A stretch of DNA of 64,000 bases from Synechococcus sp. 1G10 (GCF_002252625.1 NZ_NQKW01000011.1:21512-85511), one strand, 5' to 3'. Shown: positions 1 through 8,215, counted from the first letter of the stretch. Notes: generated from the sequence alone by a model not told the origin. Translations and numbers: made by a program.

Positions 1-187
1 AAGGGGCGCAGTCTGTGAGGGCAATGAACCCCAGGGTGGCCCCTTTCACCTCTGAATCACTGGCCCCGGAAGCAGCCGGAGCGGAGGTGGTTTCTGGCTT
101 CTTACCACCGCAGGCACTCAACCAGACCGCACCAGCGGCAGTGCCGGCTGCGGTGATGAGGAATCTACGGCGTGAAAGATCTGACAT
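1..187 (-). CDS. nrtA: Nitrate ABC transporter substrate-binding protein, N-terminal part (runs off the left edge)
   Basis: Only the first 62 codons are in the window. The start ATG lies at 187-185. The translated N-terminus carries a twin-arginine-like stretch (SRRRFLITAAG) followed by a lipobox-like LSAC at about residue 26, then a low-complexity Ala/Ser/Thr linker and the start of the mature domain (TLGFIALTDCAP), which is the characteristic opening of the NrtA/CmpA family. NrtA is the membrane-anchored periplasmic lipoprotein that captures nitrate/nitrite for NrtBCD. CmpA (bicarbonate) has a similar start, so the nitrate assignment rests on the nirA neighbourhood. It lies downstream of, and in the same direction as, the nitrate-reductase-associated gene, with a 194-base gap that probably holds its own promoter. 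Confidence 0.85.
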   Translation of the reverse strand, partial: MSDLSRRRFLITAAGTAAGAVWLSACGGKKPETTSAPAASGASDSEVKGATLGFIALTDCAP

Positions 188-381
188 TGAGCCTGGAACG
201 GTTGGGGAAGTGTCGGGCTGCGACGAGTCGCAATCCGGACGGGCTCCGCAATCAAGCGCACCGAACCGGGATAACGCTGGCGCTCAGGCTGACCAACGCA
301 CTCAGATCATCACGAACGACTACCTCTCGGGGTGTTCATTGATACCAAGAACAGGGAATGAGGACGGTTCTCCGCGCCTGG

Positions 382-837
382 CTAAATGCCGAACTCCCGC
401 AGGGCCCGGGGCAGATTGCGGTGCTCGTGGCCGGGATGGCTGAGCTTGACCAGGGCAAAACGCTGAAGTTCATCCAGTGATTGCCATTGGCTGGGCTCAA
501 GTGACGCACCCAGCTGAGCGCAGGCGGCCTGCAGCCGCTCGGGAATGTCGACTGCCTGCTGCCAGTCGAGGCCGGCGGCCGGTTCAATCCCCCGGGCGGG
601 GCCATCGGCAAGGGTGGCCGTTCGCCGCTGCAACCAAAGCCGCAGATCACTGATGGCTTCGGGGTGATCCAGCCACGCCAGCAGCTCTGCCCTCTCCTCC
701 ACTGTGAAGGCATGCCAGTGGCTGAGCCGGAGTTTGACGCCGGCCAGATCGAGCTTGCGGCGCACCGCCATCGGCAGGCAGCGCAGATCAGCCACGAAAT
801 CGTCTTCGAACGCGAAGCAACGGTCGTGCAGGCTCAT
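382..837 (-). CDS. Nitrate-reductase-associated protein (Nitr_red_assoc family)
   Basis: 151 residues from the ATG at 837-835; this start overlaps the stop of the upstream gene as ATGA, which decides it over the longer in-frame extension. The protein has the features of the small cyanobacterial nitrate-reductase-associated family: an N-terminal FAFEDDFVADLRCLPM stretch, a central LSHWHAFT/ELLAWLDHPE region, and a C-terminal helix-rich part. The biochemical role of the family is not established; it is found with nitrate assimilation genes, as here beside nrtA and nirA. No signal peptide or membrane segment is seen, so it should be cytoplasmic. Translationally coupled to the gene before it. Confidence 0.8.
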   Translation of the reverse strand: MSLHDRCFAFEDDFVADLRCLPMAVRRKLDLAGVKLRLSHWHAFTVEERAELLAWLDHPEAISDLRLWLQRRTATLADGPARGIEPAAGLDWQQAVDIPERLQAACAQLGASLEPSQWQSLDELQRFALVKLSHPGHEHRNLPRALREFGI

Positions 838-1862
838 GCCGAGAGCTCCTGACGCAAACGCTCGCCGCTGCGGGCCGCCAGCAACCCCCTGGCCTGCTCC
901 AGTCCGGCTTCGAGGCAGTCGCAGCGGTCGGCCTGCCACCAGTACACAGCCAGATTCCAGAGCAGGGCATCGGCCAGGGGACCCACCCCCACCAGAGCCG
1001 CCAGGGCCTGATCGCGCCAGATCTCCAGGTTCTGCCATGAAACCTCCTGGGCGGTGATGCCGTGATCGCGGGGATGCAACAGGATCCGGGTCATGGTGCC
1101 GTGGCGCAGCCGTGCCGAGATGCCGGCCCTGGTGGTGGGCAGGTCGGTGGAACCCTCCAGGCCCTTGACCGTGTACACATCGGTTTCAGCGGCGTGGCCG
1201 AGGGCTTCCCAGGCCCGGCTTTCCGTGGGGGGATGCACGAAGCCACTCACCAGCAGGTGCTGCCCCTGGTGAGGCGTCCAGAGCAACTCCAGGCTGGCCA
1301 CCGGCGGCCGCTTGCCGATGGCGTCGCGGACCGGCAGCAGACGCTCGGCTCGCGGGAAGTGATCAGCCTGGTGGGTGAGGGCCAGGCCATGGCGATCCAG
1401 CCGTAGTTGCACTGCTTCCAGGCTCAGCCCCCGCCATTCGATTCCCAGGGCGGCGAACAACTCCGCCAGGGTGACGCCGTATTTCACCGGCATGGGGCCA
1501 CCGCCGTGCAGCACAACGGGCTGATCCGCCGAAGCCAGCACCAGGGCCAGCAGCGGCAGCACCGGTGCCGTGCGGCTGCGGCCGTCGTAGGGGACGCCAA
1601 AACAAAGGGGCCTGAGCCCCGGGGTGACCAGGGTGGGGCCCAGGGCCCGGTAGCTGTCGAGCATGCCGGTGAGCTCGATCGGTGAAGGCCGGCGAATGCG
1701 GTGGGCGATCAGAAAAGCCCCCAGCTGGGCATCGCTCACCTGGCCCAGAAGCATCAGGTCCATGGCCTCGCGGGCCTCGGCGCGGGTCAGCCCCGTGCTG
1801 GTGTGCTCGCCGCTGCCCACCTTGGCCAGCAGCTCCCGGAAACGCACCGCCTCGGGAGGCAT
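834..1862 (-). CDS. Anthranilate phosphoribosyltransferase-like protein (TrpD2/YbiB type)
   Basis: 342 residues from ATG 1862-1860. A TTG at 1925 would add 21 residues, but would place the start inside the probable NtcA site, so the shorter form is preferred. The helical N-terminal domain (FRELLAKVGSGEHTSTGLT) and the glycosyltransferase-like body (FGVPYDGRSRTAPVLPLLALV, VVLHGGGPMPVKYGVT) match the nucleoside phosphorylase/phosphoribosyltransferase family that includes TrpD and the DNA-binding YbiB/TrpD2. Cyanobacterial members of this kind are commonly found beside nirA and are not the tryptophan enzyme. The substrate is unknown. Divergent from nirA, and coupled by a 4-base overlap to the nitrate-reductase-associated gene. 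Confidence 0.75.
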   Translation of the reverse strand: MPPEAVRFRELLAKVGSGEHTSTGLTRAEAREAMDLMLLGQVSDAQLGAFLIAHRIRRPSPIELTGMLDSYRALGPTLVTPGLRPLCFGVPYDGRSRTAPVLPLLALVLASADQPVVLHGGGPMPVKYGVTLAELFAALGIEWRGLSLEAVQLRLDRHGLALTHQADHFPRAERLLPVRDAIGKRPPVASLELLWTPHQGQHLLVSGFVHPPTESRAWEALGHAAETDVYTVKGLEGSTDLPTTRAGISARLRHGTMTRILLHPRDHGITAQEVSWQNLEIWRDQALAALVGVGPLADALLWNLAVYWWQADRCDCLEAGLEQARGLLAARSGERLRQELSA

Positions 1863-1912
1863 CGGCGGCCGCCTTGTCAACTCCCCACGGATCCCCTCTG
1901 GAGCCAGGTTTG

Positions 1913-1926
1913 GTAAAGCTTGCAAC
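1913..1926. promoter_or_regulatory. Candidate NtcA-binding site in the divergent nirA promoter region
   Basis: The 14 bases read GTA-N8-AAC, one mismatch from the NtcA consensus GTA-N8-TAC, and the half-sites are nearly palindromic. The site lies 60 bases upstream of the nirA start and 51 bases upstream of the preferred start of the divergent gene. NtcA activation of nirA is established in cyanobacteria. I could not place a convincing TAN3T -10 box at the usual spacing, so this remains a candidate. Confidence 0.4.
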
Positions 1927-1986
1927 AGGGTGACGGGGCTCGTGCTGAGACGCTAGTGGGTCAGGTCTCAGCATTCGGGAGCGACC

Positions 1987-3567
1987 GTGAGCGCAGCTCA
2001 AGCATCCGCCGGGGGGCCAGCGTCCCAGGCCTACAGCAGCGCGAAGTTGAACAAGGTGGAGAAGGCCAAGGCTGAAGCCTGCGGGCTGGATCTGGCCCCG
2101 CGCCTGGCCGAACTGGGAGCCGCGGGCTGGGAATCCCTGGATGAGGCCACCCTCACCATCCATCTCAAGTGGCTGGGCATCTTTTTCAGGCCCGTGACTC
2201 CGGGGCGCTTCATGGTGCGCCTGCGGCTGCCCAACGGGGTGATCAGCGCCGATCAACTGGAGGTGCTGGCCGACGTCATCGATCGCTGCGGCGAGCACGG
2301 GAGTGCCGACATCACCACCCGGCAGAACATTCAGCTGCGGGGCCTGCTGCTGGAGGACATGGCCCCCCTGATGAGCGCCCTGGAGTCAGTGGGGCTCACC
2401 AGCCGCCAGTCAGGCCACGACAACCCCCGCAACGTCACCGGCAATCCACTGGCGGGCCTGGATCCTGAGGAATTCCTCGACACCCGCCCCCTGGTGGACT
2501 CCATTCAGGAGGCTCTGCTGGGACCAGACGGCCCCCGCAACCTCCCCCGCAAGTTCAACGTGGCCGTGGGCGGGGCGCCCGACAGCTTCCTGCTGCACAA
2601 CGATCTGGCCTTCCTGCCGGCCCATCACGGAGGTGAGCTGGGCTTCACGGTGATGGTGGGCGGATTCTTCTCCGCCCAGCGCAACGAGCTGGCCGTTCCC
2701 CTGGGGCTGTGGCTGAGAGGCGAGCAACTGCCTGCCTTCAGCCTGGCGGTGCTTCGCCACTACGAGCGTGAAGGCAGCCGCGAGAATCGCAACAAGACCC
2801 GGTTGATGTATCTCATCGACGCCCTCGGGCTGGAGGACTACCGCTCCCAGGTGCTGGATACGTTCGCGGAGTTCGTGGGTGTGGAGGAAGCCGCCGCCAC
2901 CCCCACCCACGACGGCTCCCATCTTGTGTGCCAGGCCCCACGTGACATCTGCGGCGTCCACGCTCAGAAGCAGGAGGGCCTGCACTGGGTTGGCCTGCAC
3001 GTGCCGATGGGCCGGCTTGATGCCGCCAGCATGGTGGAACTCGCCCGTCTCGCCCGGGACTACGGCACGGGCGAACTGCGGCTGAGCGAAAGCCAGAACG
3101 CCCTGATCGCCAATGTGCCCGAGGACAGGCTTGATGCACTGCTGGTGGAACCCCTGCTGGAACGCTTCCAGGTGAACCCGGGGCCGCTCCAGGCCGAGGC
3201 GGTGAGCTGCACCGGCAACCGCTATTGCAGCTTCGCTCTCATTCCCACCAAGAGCACGGCCCAGGCGGTGGTCGACGAACTGGAGCGGCGTCTGGAGCTG
3301 CCCCATGGGGTGCGGACCCACTGGACCGGTTGCCCCAACGCCTGCGGCCAGCCCTACATGGGTCAGATCGGCCTGATGGGCGCCAAGACCCGGGTGGATG
3401 GTCAGATGGTGGAAGCCGCCAAGATCTTCCTCGGTGGCGCCATGGACGCCAACCCCAAACTGGCGGCTCTGCACGACAAGGGCGTGCCCCTCAGCGAGCT
3501 CCCGGACGTGCTGGAGGCGTTGCTGGTGGAGCACTACGGCGCCCGCCCGCGCGGGGCTGCGAGCTGA
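1987..3567 (+). CDS. nirA: Ferredoxin-nitrite reductase
   Basis: 526 residues from a GTG start. Catalyses the six-electron reduction of nitrite to ammonium with reduced ferredoxin, using siroheme and a [4Fe-4S] cluster in the cytoplasm. The cluster ligands are visible as CTGNRYC (Cys408 and Cys414) and TGCPNACGQ (Cys449 and Cys453). N-terminal half-domain residues (GIFFRPVTPGRFMVRLRLPNG, ITTRQNIQLRG) are typical of nitrite/sulfite reductases. The CTGN form of the first motif favours nitrite over sulfite reductase, as does the neighbourhood: nrtA, a nitrate-reductase-associated protein, and siroheme synthesis genes just downstream. Length is normal for cyanobacterial NirA. Confidence 0.95.
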   Translation: MSAAQASAGGPASQAYSSAKLNKVEKAKAEACGLDLAPRLAELGAAGWESLDEATLTIHLKWLGIFFRPVTPGRFMVRLRLPNGVISADQLEVLADVIDRCGEHGSADITTRQNIQLRGLLLEDMAPLMSALESVGLTSRQSGHDNPRNVTGNPLAGLDPEEFLDTRPLVDSIQEALLGPDGPRNLPRKFNVAVGGAPDSFLLHNDLAFLPAHHGGELGFTVMVGGFFSAQRNELAVPLGLWLRGEQLPAFSLAVLRHYEREGSRENRNKTRLMYLIDALGLEDYRSQVLDTFAEFVGVEEAAATPTHDGSHLVCQAPRDICGVHAQKQEGLHWVGLHVPMGRLDAASMVELARLARDYGTGELRLSESQNALIANVPEDRLDALLVEPLLERFQVNPGPLQAEAVSCTGNRYCSFALIPTKSTAQAVVDELERRLELPHGVRTHWTGCPNACGQPYMGQIGLMGAKTRVDGQMVEAAKIFLGGAMDANPKLAALHDKGVPLSELPDVLEALLVEHYGARPRGAAS

Positions 3568-3943
3568 TGACGCCTCGGCGGGGTGCTCCGCCACCCCAGC
3601 CCCAGCGGAACCCACCCCGGGGCTGGGCGGCAGGCTGCTGCTGGCTCCAGCTCGCATCAAGGGCCATCAGGCCCTGGCGGTCGTCGCAGGGGTGTCCGCC
3701 ATAGAGCAGGGCGGTGACGCGATCTGGATCGATCTCCAGCAGCGCCACTTCCTCCCAGAGGCGGCGGGTCAGCTCCCGGTCGGCGCGCACGAACTGGGCT
3801 TCGGCCAACTGGCGCACCAGGGTGAACACCAGCTGCTGCTGCTTGAGATCGGAGAAACTGGCCGACGACTGACTCTTTGGCCCGGCGTCGGTGCGGACAC
3901 AGGCTCCTCGATCGATCGAGAGTTCTGCGGTGGCGTGGTCCAT
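3491..3943 (-). CDS. Hypothetical protein, convergent with nirA
   Basis: 150 residues from ATG 3943-3941; a TTG at 3973 would add ten. The N-terminal two thirds look like a real small helical protein (SFSDLKQQQLVFTLVRQLAEAQ, RELTRRLWEEVALLEIDPDRV), with composition unlike a random antisense frame. The last 45 residues are Arg/Pro/Gly-rich, and the final 77 bases overlap the end of nirA on the opposite strand, so this tail is suspect. Function not recognised. It fills the gap between nirA and the chelatase gene. Confidence 0.5.
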   Translation of the reverse strand: MDHATAELSIDRGACVRTDAGPKSQSSASFSDLKQQQLVFTLVRQLAEAQFVRADRELTRRLWEEVALLEIDPDRVTALLYGGHPCDDRQGLMALDASWSQQQPAAQPRGGFRWGWGGGAPRRGVISSQPRAGGRRSAPPATPPARPGAR

Positions 3944-4097
3944 GGCGTCCTTGTCCTGACGGCTGTGTCTCAATCCTTGCTAAATGGGCTGTGGCACCAC
4001 GCCAGTGCTGCCCCATAAAACGTATCAGTGGAGACACTTTGCGATTCAGCTCAGGTTCCGGGCGACGCCTGATGACACAGGGACAGGGTCAGCCCCA

Positions 4098-5396
4098 GTG
4101 ACTCCTCTTCCGTCCCAGCTGCCGCCTGAAGGCAGCCAGGAGCGCTGGCCCTGGCTGCAGCGTCTCAGGCGGTCGGAAGCGGTGGCCACAGGCCCCTGGC
4201 TGGAGGCACTGGAGCAGGGCCTGCTGCCTGCGGCCAGTGACCTGATGGCGGTGCTGGTGGAGAAGCTCGATGGGGCAGGATCAGCCCGTCTGCTGCGCTG
4301 GTGGCTCAGCCTGCCCGAACCCAGCGAGCCCGCCGAGGTGGCTCAGCGACAGGAGCTGCTGGATCTGATCGGTCGCCGCCGGGATCCCGCCTGCGCTGCC
4401 CAGCTGCGAGTTGCCGTGGCTGAGCGGTCGAATCTGTCCCTCTTGCCCCTGCTCGGGCACCAACGCGACAGCCAGGACTTCGCCTGTCTCGAGCATCTGG
4501 CGCGCCAGCCCGGCCCGTCTGCGTTGCGGCGCGCTGCCCTGGAAGGCCTGGCCGTGGGACTGAGCGTCTGGCCCCAGGCGGCGCTGCAGCTGCTGCTGAT
4601 TGAGCTCTGCAGCGATCTCGATGGAGCGCTCGCCTCCCAGGCCGTGGATCTGCTCGCCCGCCTGCCGAGCGGCCGCCAGGGCATCGAGCAGGTGCTGGCC
4701 CGCCCCCTCGACCCTGGGGCCGAAGCCCGGGCCCGGCGGCGGCTGGCGGTCCTGCCCCGCAGCCCGCTCCTGCTGGTGGTTCATGGCCGCGCCGGGGGGG
4801 TGATCCCCGAGGAGCTGCAGGCCCTGGCCCTCGACCTGGAGCGCCGCCGGCGCGCTCCTGTGCGGCTTCAGCCCCTGACTGGCAGCTTGGCTCAGCCCGA
4901 TCCCGCCGACCCGGTGCTGGGGAACGCCCAGCGGCCGCTCACCCTGGTGCCCCTGCTGCTGCTGCCCGGCACCCACGTGCGCCACGACATCCCGGCGATC
5001 GCGGCGGCCTGGCGCCGCCGCGGCCCCCTGCGGAGGCTTCCCTTCCTGGGGGCCTGGCCCAGCTGGCAGGCGGCGATCGCCGCCGAACTGGCTGACCTGG
5101 CGGCCAGCCAAGGCCAGGAACCGCCGCCCCTGTTGCTGCATCATCCGCTCGAACCTGGCCTGGCCGACCGCTATCTGGCGCACCTTGCGCGCCGCTGTTC
5201 AGCGACTTGTCAAGCCGCTCCATACACTGCGACTGATCTCGAGGATCTGACTCTGGCAATCCGCGGCGCTGCCCTGCCCCTGGCCCTGGCCGCGAACCGG
5301 CTCACCGAGAGCCTGCCCGCTGCGCTGGGTGCCCCGCTGCTGCAACGTCCACGCTTCCAGGCCCTGCTGCTCGATCAGCTCGAGGCCCTGCCATGA
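4098..5396 (+). CDS. CbiX-type sirohydrochlorin chelatase-like protein with long N-terminal helical domain
   Basis: 432 residues from a GTG at 4098; an upstream ATG at 3984 in the same frame would add 38 unlikely residues. Residues about 1-215 are Leu/Ala-rich and helical, resembling HEAT-like packing. From about residue 225 a CbiX/SirB chelatase fold appears: LLLVVHGRAGG holds the first metal-site His and VPLLLLPGTHVRHDIP the second. The likely role is insertion of iron into sirohydrochlorin to make siroheme, in the cytoplasm. This fits the position directly before cobA (ATGA overlap) and after nirA, a siroheme enzyme. Cobalt chelation for cobalamin is the alternative. Confidence 0.7.
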   Translation: MTPLPSQLPPEGSQERWPWLQRLRRSEAVATGPWLEALEQGLLPAASDLMAVLVEKLDGAGSARLLRWWLSLPEPSEPAEVAQRQELLDLIGRRRDPACAAQLRVAVAERSNLSLLPLLGHQRDSQDFACLEHLARQPGPSALRRAALEGLAVGLSVWPQAALQLLLIELCSDLDGALASQAVDLLARLPSGRQGIEQVLARPLDPGAEARARRRLAVLPRSPLLLVVHGRAGGVIPEELQALALDLERRRRAPVRLQPLTGSLAQPDPADPVLGNAQRPLTLVPLLLLPGTHVRHDIPAIAAAWRRRGPLRRLPFLGAWPSWQAAIAAELADLAASQGQEPPPLLLHHPLEPGLADRYLAHLARRCSATCQAAPYTATDLEDLTLAIRGAALPLALAANRLTESLPAALGAPLLQRPRFQALLLDQLEALP

Positions 5397-6208
5397 GCGC
5401 AGGCACGGCAGATCCTGCGCAGCCAGCTGTCGAGGCTCTGGGCACCGTGTATCTGGTGGGCGCCGGCCCGGGCGATCCCGAGCTGATCACGCTCAAGGCC
5501 CACCGGCTGCTGCAGTGCTGTGATGCGCTCGTCTACGACTCCCTCGTACCGACAGCTCTGCTGGAGCTGACCCCGGCAGGCTGCGAGCGGCACTTCGTGG
5601 GCAAGCGCCGGGGGCACCATTCCGTCCCCCAGCCGAGCACCAACGCCGTGCTGGTCGACCTGGCCCACCGCCACCGCACGATCGTGCGTCTCAAAGGCGG
5701 TGATCCATTCCTGTTCGGCCGTGGCGGCGAGGAAGCGGCTCACCTGGCCAGCCAAGGGGTGCCCGTGCAGGTGGTCCCGGGCGTCACCGCCGGCATCGCC
5801 GCACCGGCCTACGCCGGCATCCCTGTCACCCACCGCAAAGCGGGCTCCAGCGTCACCTTCGTGACAGGCCATGAGGAGATCGACAAGGGGCGGCCCGGGG
5901 TTGATTGGCGGGGCCTGGCCCGCAGCAGCGATGGGCTGGTGATCTACATGGGGCTGCACAACCTCCGCCGCATCTGCGATGAGCTGATCGCCGGCGAGCT
6001 GGCGCCAGACACCCCCGCGGCGGTGATCCAGCAGGGGACTGTGAGCGGCCAGCGGCAGTTGGTGAGCACTTTGGTGGAGCTGGCTGATGCGGCCGAAGCC
6101 GAGGGCTATGGCTCCCCCTCGATCGTGGTGATCGGCCATGTGGTTCACGAGCGGGTGGCGGCCTGCGCGCCCCCACCGGCGGATGTGGAGATGCCGATCC
6201 CGTTCTGA
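5393..6208 (+). CDS. cobA: Uroporphyrinogen-III C-methyltransferase
   Basis: 271 residues. Transfers two methyl groups from S-adenosylmethionine to uroporphyrinogen III, giving precorrin-2, the branch point to siroheme and cobalamin. The SAM-dependent tetrapyrrole methylase signature is clear: VYLVGAGPGDPELITLKA near the N-terminus, VRLKGGDPFLFGRGGEEA in the middle, and VVPGVTAGIAAPAYAGIPVTHR after it. There is no CysG-type dehydrogenase/chelatase domain, so the later siroheme steps must be done by other proteins such as the chelatase gene upstream. The start overlaps that gene's stop as ATGA, indicating translational coupling. Confidence 0.95.
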   Translation: MSAGTADPAQPAVEALGTVYLVGAGPGDPELITLKAHRLLQCCDALVYDSLVPTALLELTPAGCERHFVGKRRGHHSVPQPSTNAVLVDLAHRHRTIVRLKGGDPFLFGRGGEEAAHLASQGVPVQVVPGVTAGIAAPAYAGIPVTHRKAGSSVTFVTGHEEIDKGRPGVDWRGLARSSDGLVIYMGLHNLRRICDELIAGELAPDTPAAVIQQGTVSGQRQLVSTLVELADAAEAEGYGSPSIVVIGHVVHERVAACAPPPADVEMPIPF

Positions 6209-6283
6209 ACCAGATGGGAAGGCAGAACGCCCTGCCCTGGGACGGGGTACGGCAAGCCGACCAACAGAGGACCGTCACAGCTT

Positions 6284-6297
6284 GTAACGTTATGTAA
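6284..6297. promoter_or_regulatory. Candidate NtcA-like site with embedded palindrome
   Basis: GTA-N8-TAA, one mismatch from the NtcA consensus, 12 bases before a small gene's start. It contains the perfect palindrome TAACGTTA at 6285-6292 in an AT-rich pocket within otherwise GC-rich DNA. The site could also serve another regulator, or overlap the -10 region. Confidence 0.25.
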
Positions 6298-6308
6298 AAA
6301 TAACTGAC

Positions 6309-6485
6309 ATGAACACCTCCCTCTCCCGCGAATTCTCCACCGCCGTGCACTCACGGGCCATCGACAACTGCAACGACATCGAAGAGCTGCGCCAGGTTGC
6401 CAAGACCCTGCTGCGCGCCTGGCAGCTCCAAGCCGACTTCACAGCCGACTACGGCGCCAAACTGCTGAACATCAAGCCCCGCTGA
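6309..6485 (+). CDS. Small conserved-looking protein, 58 residues
   Basis: ATG at 6309, stop TGA at 6483-6485. The translation opens MNTSLSREFSTAVHSRAIDN and continues with a helical, charged segment (IEELRQVAKTLLRAWQLQAD) ending in LLNIKPR. Codon use matches the neighbouring core genes and there is an AT-rich promoter-like stretch just upstream, so I take it as real. It resembles small unannotated picocyanobacterial proteins, but no function is recognised. It stands alone between cobA and the convergent CsgG-like gene. Confidence 0.6.
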   Translation: MNTSLSREFSTAVHSRAIDNCNDIEELRQVAKTLLRAWQLQADFTADYGAKLLNIKPR

Positions 6486-6494
6486 GGAACCGGC

Positions 6495-7367
6495 TCAACG
6501 CCAGTGGCCGGAATCACTCCAGCTGCAGCACCCCACGGGTGCGCTCACGCCGCTGCTGGTCCTGAGCTCAAAGCTGGCCATGCAGTTGCCCTTGGGCACC
6601 AGCAGGCAGCTCACATAGCTGGAGGCATCGATCAGTGCAGCACGGATGGCCTTGGCAGCTGGGGTGCGCTGGGCCTCGGAACTGTTGGAGCCGAAGCGCA
6701 GTGTGCCGGCAGCCGCAGTGAGGCCCTGACCGGTGCGGCCCATGTTGGGGGCGAGGAAAAGGGCGAGAGCTGCGGCCGGCAGCAGATTCACCCCATCTTC
6801 ACGGCTGGCAGCCGTATTGCTGGTCCTCCCCTCCACCGTGCGCTGGCCCACCACTTCACCGGTGGTGCTGTCCACCACGCGCACGTCGATCGCCACGTAA
6901 TCCTTGGTTTCGGCCTGCTGCTTGTCGGTGCCGAAGCCCAGCAGACCGAAATTGCTACCTGAGGTTTTGCTCTCGACGTTGGACTCATACGAGCTGACCG
7001 TACCGAGCACGATGTAGCGGGCCCCGGTCATCTGCCCGCGCTGAGCCGAATTGGCGCTCTTGCGCACGATTCCAAGCTCCGCGAGCTCCTGCTCGGAAAG
7101 CACCGCCTTGAGGTTGTTGCGCTCCACCACCTGGATATCGCCGGTGGCCTGGAGTTCATTGGAAAGCATCGCCGCCAGATCGGTGGCCACGGGTCCCTGC
7201 CACCACCAGGTCTGCTGGGTGACGGTGTTCTTGAAATCGGGCACCGAGACGGTGGGCCGGCCCGCGGGCCGGGTCTGCGACAGAGCCGGGCCCGCTGCGA
7301 CGCCCAGACCAAGCCCAGCGGCCAGGAGCGCAACGGTGAAGACGATGGGGCGAACGGGCAAGGCCAT
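6495..7367 (-). CDS. CsgG-family curli assembly/transport-like secreted protein, C-terminus apparently frameshifted
   Basis: 290 residues from ATG 7367-7365. An N-terminal signal peptide (VFTVALLAAGLGLGVAAGPALSQ) is followed by a CsgG-like domain: VPDFKNTVTQQTWWWQG, LAAMLSNELQATGDIQVVERNNLKAVLSEQELAELG, and GARYIVLGTVSSYE. CsgG relatives form outer-membrane assemblies or act as penicillin-binding-activator-like lipoproteins; in cyanobacteria the role is unknown. No lipobox Cys is seen at the cleavage site. The last 27 codons read as unusual Ser/Gly/Cys-rich sequence, while another frame of the same DNA gives a charged ending (DQQRRERTRGVLQLE, stop at 6516-6514) that fits the family better. 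This suggests a one-base indel near 6558-6566. Confidence 0.75.
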   Translation of the reverse strand: MALPVRPIVFTVALLAAGLGLGVAAGPALSQTRPAGRPTVSVPDFKNTVTQQTWWWQGPVATDLAAMLSNELQATGDIQVVERNNLKAVLSEQELAELGIVRKSANSAQRGQMTGARYIVLGTVSSYESNVESKTSGSNFGLLGFGTDKQQAETKDYVAIDVRVVDSTTGEVVGQRTVEGRTSNTAASREDGVNLLPAAALALFLAPNMGRTGQGLTAAAGTLRFGSNSSEAQRTPAAKAIRAALIDASSYVSCLLVPKGNCMASFELRTSSGVSAPVGCCSWSDSGHWR

Positions 7368-7633
7368 GGATCCCAGTGAACGTCCATTCAAACGACGATG
7401 ACCAGGAATTCCAGGGGTACGCCCGAGGAAGGCTGGCCGGTGGCTGGCCGTCATGACCGGATCGGCATCTGTCCGATGCGAGCCGGTTCCGTAGCGTCCT
7501 GCACGTCCACGGGGACAGCGGCTCTGTTGGAATGGAGAGACTTCACACCGCCTGGCCGTCAGTGCCGACGGTTGCCGCCATGGCCGCATCTTTAATCCGT
7601 AACAGTGAACAGAAAGGGCCCAGGCCGGCTCCG

Positions 7634-8110
7634 ATGTTCGAACTGATTCCCTACGAGAAGTTCCGGGACACCCCGGCAGTGCGCTTCTTCGACATCACGG
7701 TGCCCACCTCCAACGCCAGGGATCTGGTGGTGCATACCGGTCCGGCCGTGAGCCCCCCCGACGACCCCGAGACCGGCGCCTGGCAGTTCTACCTCCATCC
7801 CCACCAGGAGGACAACCTGCTGGCGATGCACGGCGGCCGCACCTTCTTTCTGGTCAACCTGGGCTGGAACTACCCCTTCCACATCGTCCGCCTCGATACC
7901 GGTGGCGACATCCTGCGTATCCCCCCTGGCACCTTCCACCGCTCGGTCTCCGATCCCGATGGCTCACTGGTGCTCAACCAGGCCGTGCGCGAGAAGGGAG
8001 CCTCGCTTGTGCGCGAGTTCCGCGTCTACAACAGCCACAACATTCCCCGGCTGTTCGCCGTCACCAGCCAGACGGCGCCCCTGCCGAAGTTGCATGGTGT
8101 GAGCTGGTGA
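7634..8110 (+). CDS. Cupin-like conserved protein
   Basis: 158 residues from ATG 7634, chosen because the conserved-looking protein begins MFELIPYEKFRDTPAVRFFD and the upstream extension is low-quality sequence. The central part has a cupin-like pattern: WQFYLHPHQEDNLLAMHGGRTFFLVN, then DILRIPPGTFHRSVSDPDGS, with His residues placed as in metal-binding cupins. No signal peptide, so probably cytoplasmic. The substrate is unknown; relatives occur as uncharacterised cyanobacterial proteins. A tRNA-Met gene on the other strand begins 16 bases after the stop. Confidence 0.65.
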   Translation: MFELIPYEKFRDTPAVRFFDITVPTSNARDLVVHTGPAVSPPDDPETGAWQFYLHPHQEDNLLAMHGGRTFFLVNLGWNYPFHIVRLDTGGDILRIPPGTFHRSVSDPDGSLVLNQAVREKGASLVREFRVYNSHNIPRLFAVTSQTAPLPKLHGVSW

Positions 8111-8126
8111 AAGGCTGAATGATTGA

Positions 8127-8199
8127 TGGGGGTCGCGAGGATCGAACTCGCCTAAGGCGGATTATGAGCCCGCTGCATTCACCAGATTGCTAGACCCCC
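8127..8199 (-). tRNA. tRNA-Met (CAU anticodon)
   Basis: 73 nucleotides fold as a cloverleaf: acceptor stem GGGGGTC/GACCCCC, D arm with GCA/TGC, anticodon stem GCGGG/TCCGC around loop CTCATAA (anticodon CAT), variable loop CTTAG, T stem GCGAG/CTCGC with loop TTCGATC, and discriminator A. The 3' CCA is not encoded. A CAU anticodon could also be an initiator or a lysidine-modified tRNA-Ile; elongator Met seems most likely from the overall pattern. Confidence 0.9.
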
Positions 8200-8215
8200 T
8201 GGCTTGTGTGTTCCT

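Noticed and set aside
188..381. Canonical NtcA site before nrtA
   Set aside because: No GTA-N8-TAC or single-mismatch form with both half-sites was found; the best match at 310-323 (TCA-N8-TAC) has a wrong half-site.
2410..3660. 416-residue open frame antisense to nirA
   Set aside because: It lies opposite conserved nirA codons, is His/Gln/Gly/Val-rich and shows no recognisable domain; typical of the reverse frame of a GC-rich gene.
4281..5183. 300-residue open frame antisense to the chelatase
   Set aside because: Gln/Arg/Ala-rich shadow frame with no start signal or domain.
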